This document shows, in pieces, positions 61,019 through 64,000 of a stretch of 64,000 nt of DNA; the first letter of the stretch is position 1, and each line of letters starts with the position of its first letter. Made by a program: the position numbers and the translations under genes. A model generated the notes under the pieces. It searched no databases and was not told the DNA's origin. It was given only the letters and a program-made list of their open reading frames with translations. Origin of the DNA: Cladorhizidae sp. MBARI D1340-BT2 (Eukaryota; Porifera; Demospongiae; Poecilosclerida; Cladorhizidae); assembly GCA_028752905.1 (NCBI GenBank), contig JAQNBH010000002.1, positions 38,198,975 to 38,262,974 on the forward strand, read 5' to 3'.

Positions 61019-61217
61019 TGCCCTCTAGCATTGGAGGTGCACACCACCTAAGCCTGGGAAAACTACCAGCACCAACATCAGCATGCTCTAGCAGTGGTAA
61101 TACATATACATACCAAAAAAAATCAAGAATAGGGAGGGGAAGTTTCTGTCCCAGGCCGCTTCCTAGGGGGGTGACCAGAATCACTGGTTTGCTTCCCTTA
61201 TCGGTCTCCGCGGCCAT
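60921..61217 (-). CDS. Possible repeat-containing protein or first exon (S2 copy)
   Basis: 98-codon frame starting MAAETDKGSKPVILVTPLG, with a single 21-residue unit. It is shorter than the S1 version by exactly 105 residues (five units). Val is replaced by Phe just before the repeats because S2 reads CAAAAAAAATC there. Confidence 0.3.
   Translation of the reverse strand: MAAETDKGSKPVILVTPLGSGLGQKLPLPILDFFWYVYVLPLLEHADVGAGSFPRLRWCAPPMLEGITAALTCVALLILMVRGSHCRHSPVWLSLSSW
61023..61090. repeat. 63-bp unit present once (S2 copy)
   Basis: The flanks match those of 19657-20042, but only one unit is present. It is either the unexpanded ancestral state or a collapsed array. Confidence 0.9.
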
Positions 61218-61372
61218 TGAAACTAACTATTACATGAAGCGTCTTCTTCGCGTTTCTTTCCCATGAATCAAATCTTTGAACGGAGTACTAAAGTTAGTAT
61301 AAGTCCAGAATGTAGCATCCAAATCTTCTCCAATTTGGAAGGCAGCATCTTGCATGTACTGTCATCATATTT

Positions 61373-61392
61373 GGGGGGGGGGGGGGGGGGGG
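61373..61392. repeat. Poly-G tract (S2 copy)
   Basis: Twenty consecutive G, ten fewer than in S1. Confidence 0.9.
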
Positions 61393-61719
61393 AAACAACA
61401 AAAAAATTGGGGTACTGTATATAGTGGACCCCTTAAAGAAGTACTGCTTTAGCAACTGTTTCATGTGGTGTAAATCTAGGTCACATTAAATGACTTGCAA
61501 ATTTATTCTCATATGCCAATCTTTCTGCAAACTTAGAGTTGAGCTAGTGACATCTGCTCTATCTTGCAATGCCTCATATGGTGTTTTACTTCATGTCTTT
61601 TCTGTTGGTTTAAATCTTCCTCCTCTTCAAATATTTCATGCTGCCATGGTTGCACATATATAGAAGTCTAGCTCATTTTTAAATATGTAGTAGTCTTGCT
61701 GCTGAAGCATGTATGTTTC

Positions 61720-62418
61720 GGACAGCTCTATGAGGATTAGGCATGCATGTTTCAGGCAGAACTAGGAGGATTAGGCATGCATGTTTCAGACAGCCACTAG
61801 GAGGATTAGGCATGCATGTTTCAGAGAGCACTAGGAGGATTAGGCATGCATGTTTCAGAGAGCACTAGGAGGATTAGGCATGCATGTTTCAGAGAGCACT
61901 AGGAGGATTAGGCATGCATGTTTCAGAGAGCACTAGGAGGATTAGGCATGCATGTTTCAGAGAGCACTAGGAGGATTAGGCATGCATGTTTCAGAGAGCA
62001 CTAGGAGGATTAGGCATGCATGTTTCAGGAAGCACTAGGTGGATTAGGCATGCATGTTTCAGAGAGCACTAGGAGGACTAGGCATGCATGTTTCAGAGAG
62101 CACTAGGAGGATTAGGCATGCATGTTTCAGAGAGCACTAGGAGGATTAGGCATGCATGTTTCAGAGAGCACTAGGAGGATTAGGCATGCATGTTTCAGAG
62201 AGCACTAGGAGGATTAGGCATGCATGTTTCAGAGAGCACTAGGAGGATTAGGCATGCATGTTTCAGAGAGCACTAGGAGGATTAGGCATAGATGTTTCAG
62301 AGAGCACTAGGAGGATTAGGCATGCATGTTTCAGAGAGCACTAGGAGGATTAGGCATGCATGTTTCAGAGAGCACTAGGAGGATTAGGCATGCATGTTTC
62401 AGACAGCTCTATGAGGAT
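61720..62418. repeat. 34-bp minisatellite array B (S2 copy)
   Basis: About 20 units, compared with about 57 in S1. It contains the GCAGAACTAG variant once (61756), so the 580-bp higher-order amplification is missing. The AT-rich end block appears once, from about 62402. Confidence 0.94.
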
Positions 62419-63356
62419 TTTCACTAGAAGTTGAGAATTTTAGACATATACATTACATGCATGTATATGTTCTATGATGCATGTTTCAGAGAGCACTATG
62501 AGGATTTACACTAGAAGTTAAGTAAATTTTAGATTTTTATAGGAACATATACATGCATGTAATTAAAGCGGGTGCACGTAATTATATGGGAACATTATAA
62601 AAAATATGCATGAAATAATTACATGGATATGTGACATGGATATGTGAAAAGTGAAAATAAGGGAGTGAATGTAGTTATAGGCACAAATCTAATTATAGGT
62701 GGTTATAAGACGTCATGAATGTAATTATAGAGACATGTCATTTAGAAAATGTAAGAAGAATACATGATTGCATCTATGAACTAGTAGTAAAGACATTATA
62801 TGCATTATACTGAGTAGAGAGTAAATGTATGTATGTTAGGGGATCAGGTGTGTATATAGGGCATATAAAATAGACACATATAAGTAATTATTTAAGCAAC
62901 ATTCATATATGGCCTCACATGTATAAATATTGGGTATATATACGCATGTGAAGCGCACAAAAGGTTTGTAAGTTAGAAAATTTTAAATCCATATATAATA
63001 TATTTTATATATATATAAAGAACAAGTTCCTCTTAAATATAAAGGTTGTTCCTCTAAACATCCAGCACCTTTTTCATGACAGACCTCGAAGGCTGATGAC
63101 AGCAGCCAGAGTGAGAGATACTTTACCGAATAGCCACATCAATGGAGTGCTTGCCTGGAGTAATTGTACCATGTCATTGTAAATTTGTGCAAAATTTAAA
63201 CATAAATATGACATTCATTATAACTCAATGTCCAGGGCTGTAACTTTGCCCTTTGCTACTCTGTGCATAATAGTAGAGTGCTTGGTAAGCTCACATTTGG
63301 GTTAGGTGATAAAAGCTCCACCAGCATAAAATTTCAGCGAGATGTATTATGTAAAG
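62419..63356. other. AT-rich single-copy spacer (S2 copy)
   Basis: Counterpart of 23081-23924 and the end of the preceding block, with a short ATATGTGACATGG tandem duplication near 62626-62645. No gene is seen. Confidence 0.55.
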
Positions 63357-64000
63357 GGTCCCGTAATGTTTGTTCTCTACATTGATAGGTAAAGGAACCA
63401 GTAAATATTTGTTCTCTACACTGATAGGTAAAGGGTCAAGCAAATGTTTGTTCTCTACACTGATAGGTAAAGGGTCCTGTAATATTTGTTCTCTACACTG
63501 ATAGGTAAAGGGTCCTGTAAATATTTGTTCTCTACACTGATAGGTAAAGGGTCCTGTAAATGTTTGTTCTCTACACTGATAGGTAAAGGGTCAAGCAAAT
63601 GTTTGTTCTCTACACTGATAGGTAAAGGGTCCTGTAAATGTTTGTTCTCTATTCTCTACACTGATAGGTTCTCTACACTGATAGGTTCTCTACACTGATA
63701 GGTAAAGGGTCAAGCAAATGTTTGTTCTCTACACTGATAGGTAAAGGGTCCTGTAATATTTGTTCTCTACACTGATAGGTAAAGGGTCCAGTAAATGTTT
63801 GTTCTCTACACTGATAGGTAAAGGGTCCTGTAAATGTTTGTTCTCTACACTGATAGGTAAAGGGTCAAGCAAATGTTTGTTCTCTACACTGATAGGTAAA
63901 GGGTCCTCTAATATTTGTTCTCTACACTTATAGGTAAAGGGTCCTGTAAATATTTGTTCTCTACACTGATAGGTAAAGGGTCCTGTAAATGTTTGTTCTC
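63357..64000. repeat. 39-bp minisatellite array (S2 copy), cut by the window end
   Basis: Counterpart of the array starting at 23925. About 16 units are visible. The unit order diverges from S1 early (the third unit already has GTCAAG), so this array has been rearranging since the duplication. Confidence 0.95.

Larger units (their letters stand above)
50179..64000. repeat. Segment S2: second copy of the large composite direct repeat
   Basis: Direct repeat of segment S1, truncated by the window end within the 39-bp array. It begins with the same junction as S1 and has an extra ~8 bp (ACATATAT) near 50256. Array lengths differ from S1 as given for S1. Whether it is a real tandem copy or an assembly duplicate cannot be decided from the sequence. 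Confidence 0.95.

Noticed and set aside
1..64000. Tandem rDNA or intergenic-spacer unit, suggested by the ~41.7-kb period and rRNA pieces
   Set aside because: No 18S, 5.8S or complete 28S sequence is present anywhere in the period; only the amplified fragment occurs.

Overview
The window looks like an invertebrate animal genome, possibly a sponge or other early-branching metazoan. The organism is inferred, not proven. Support comes from an animal-type 28S rRNA fragment, a piggyBac-type transposase with a spliceosomal-looking intron, a short hAT-like non-autonomous element, low coding density and A+T-rich spacers. There are no operons, Shine-Dalgarno sites or recognisable intact host genes. 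No tRNA gene and no complete rRNA gene was seen.

The layout is one large direct repeat, A1-S1-A2-S2. A1 (1-8456) and A2 (26096-50178) are arrays of the same 34-bp minisatellite, very roughly 240 and 690 units if length is divided by 34. S1 (8457-26095) and S2 (50179-64000, cut by the window end) are two nearly identical copies of a composite segment. The S copies start 41,722 bp apart. Outside the arrays they differ only by scattered substitutions and small indels. Inside the arrays they differ by changes in repeat number, at least two of which are whole units. This is either a recent tandem duplication of a ~41.7-kb unit or a false duplication in the assembly, such as two haplotypes joined end to end.

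Each S segment is a chain of unrelated short tandem arrays separated by short single-copy stretches. In order, the arrays have periods of 36, 21, 42, about 45, 32, 22, 17, about 120 (degenerate), 29, 20, 53, 63, 34 (a second family, B) and 39 bp. The only recognisable gene is a piggyBac transposase relic on the minus strand (15616-16885 and 57060-58329). It keeps all three catalytic aspartates and a frame-preserving GT-AG intron, but has lost its N-terminus and has an in-frame TGA inside the C-terminal zinc ribbon. A ~193-bp element with CAGGG termini lies in the 17-bp array of both S copies. A separate insertion of it lies, inverted, in A2; both insertion events show 5-bp target duplications.

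The most unusual signal is in the 34-bp arrays. A ~152-bp piece of 28S rRNA (domain V, around helix 79/D10) sits in five copies at the same position relative to the repeat, with the same flanking variant units. It is bounded by an apparent duplicated target, and an empty version of the same site lies at 41434-41439. It appears to have inserted once and then been amplified as part of a higher-order repeat.

Almost all open reading frames here are by-products of repeat units whose length is a multiple of three, or of A+T-poor spacers. A few short frames with coding-like composition are listed with low confidence.
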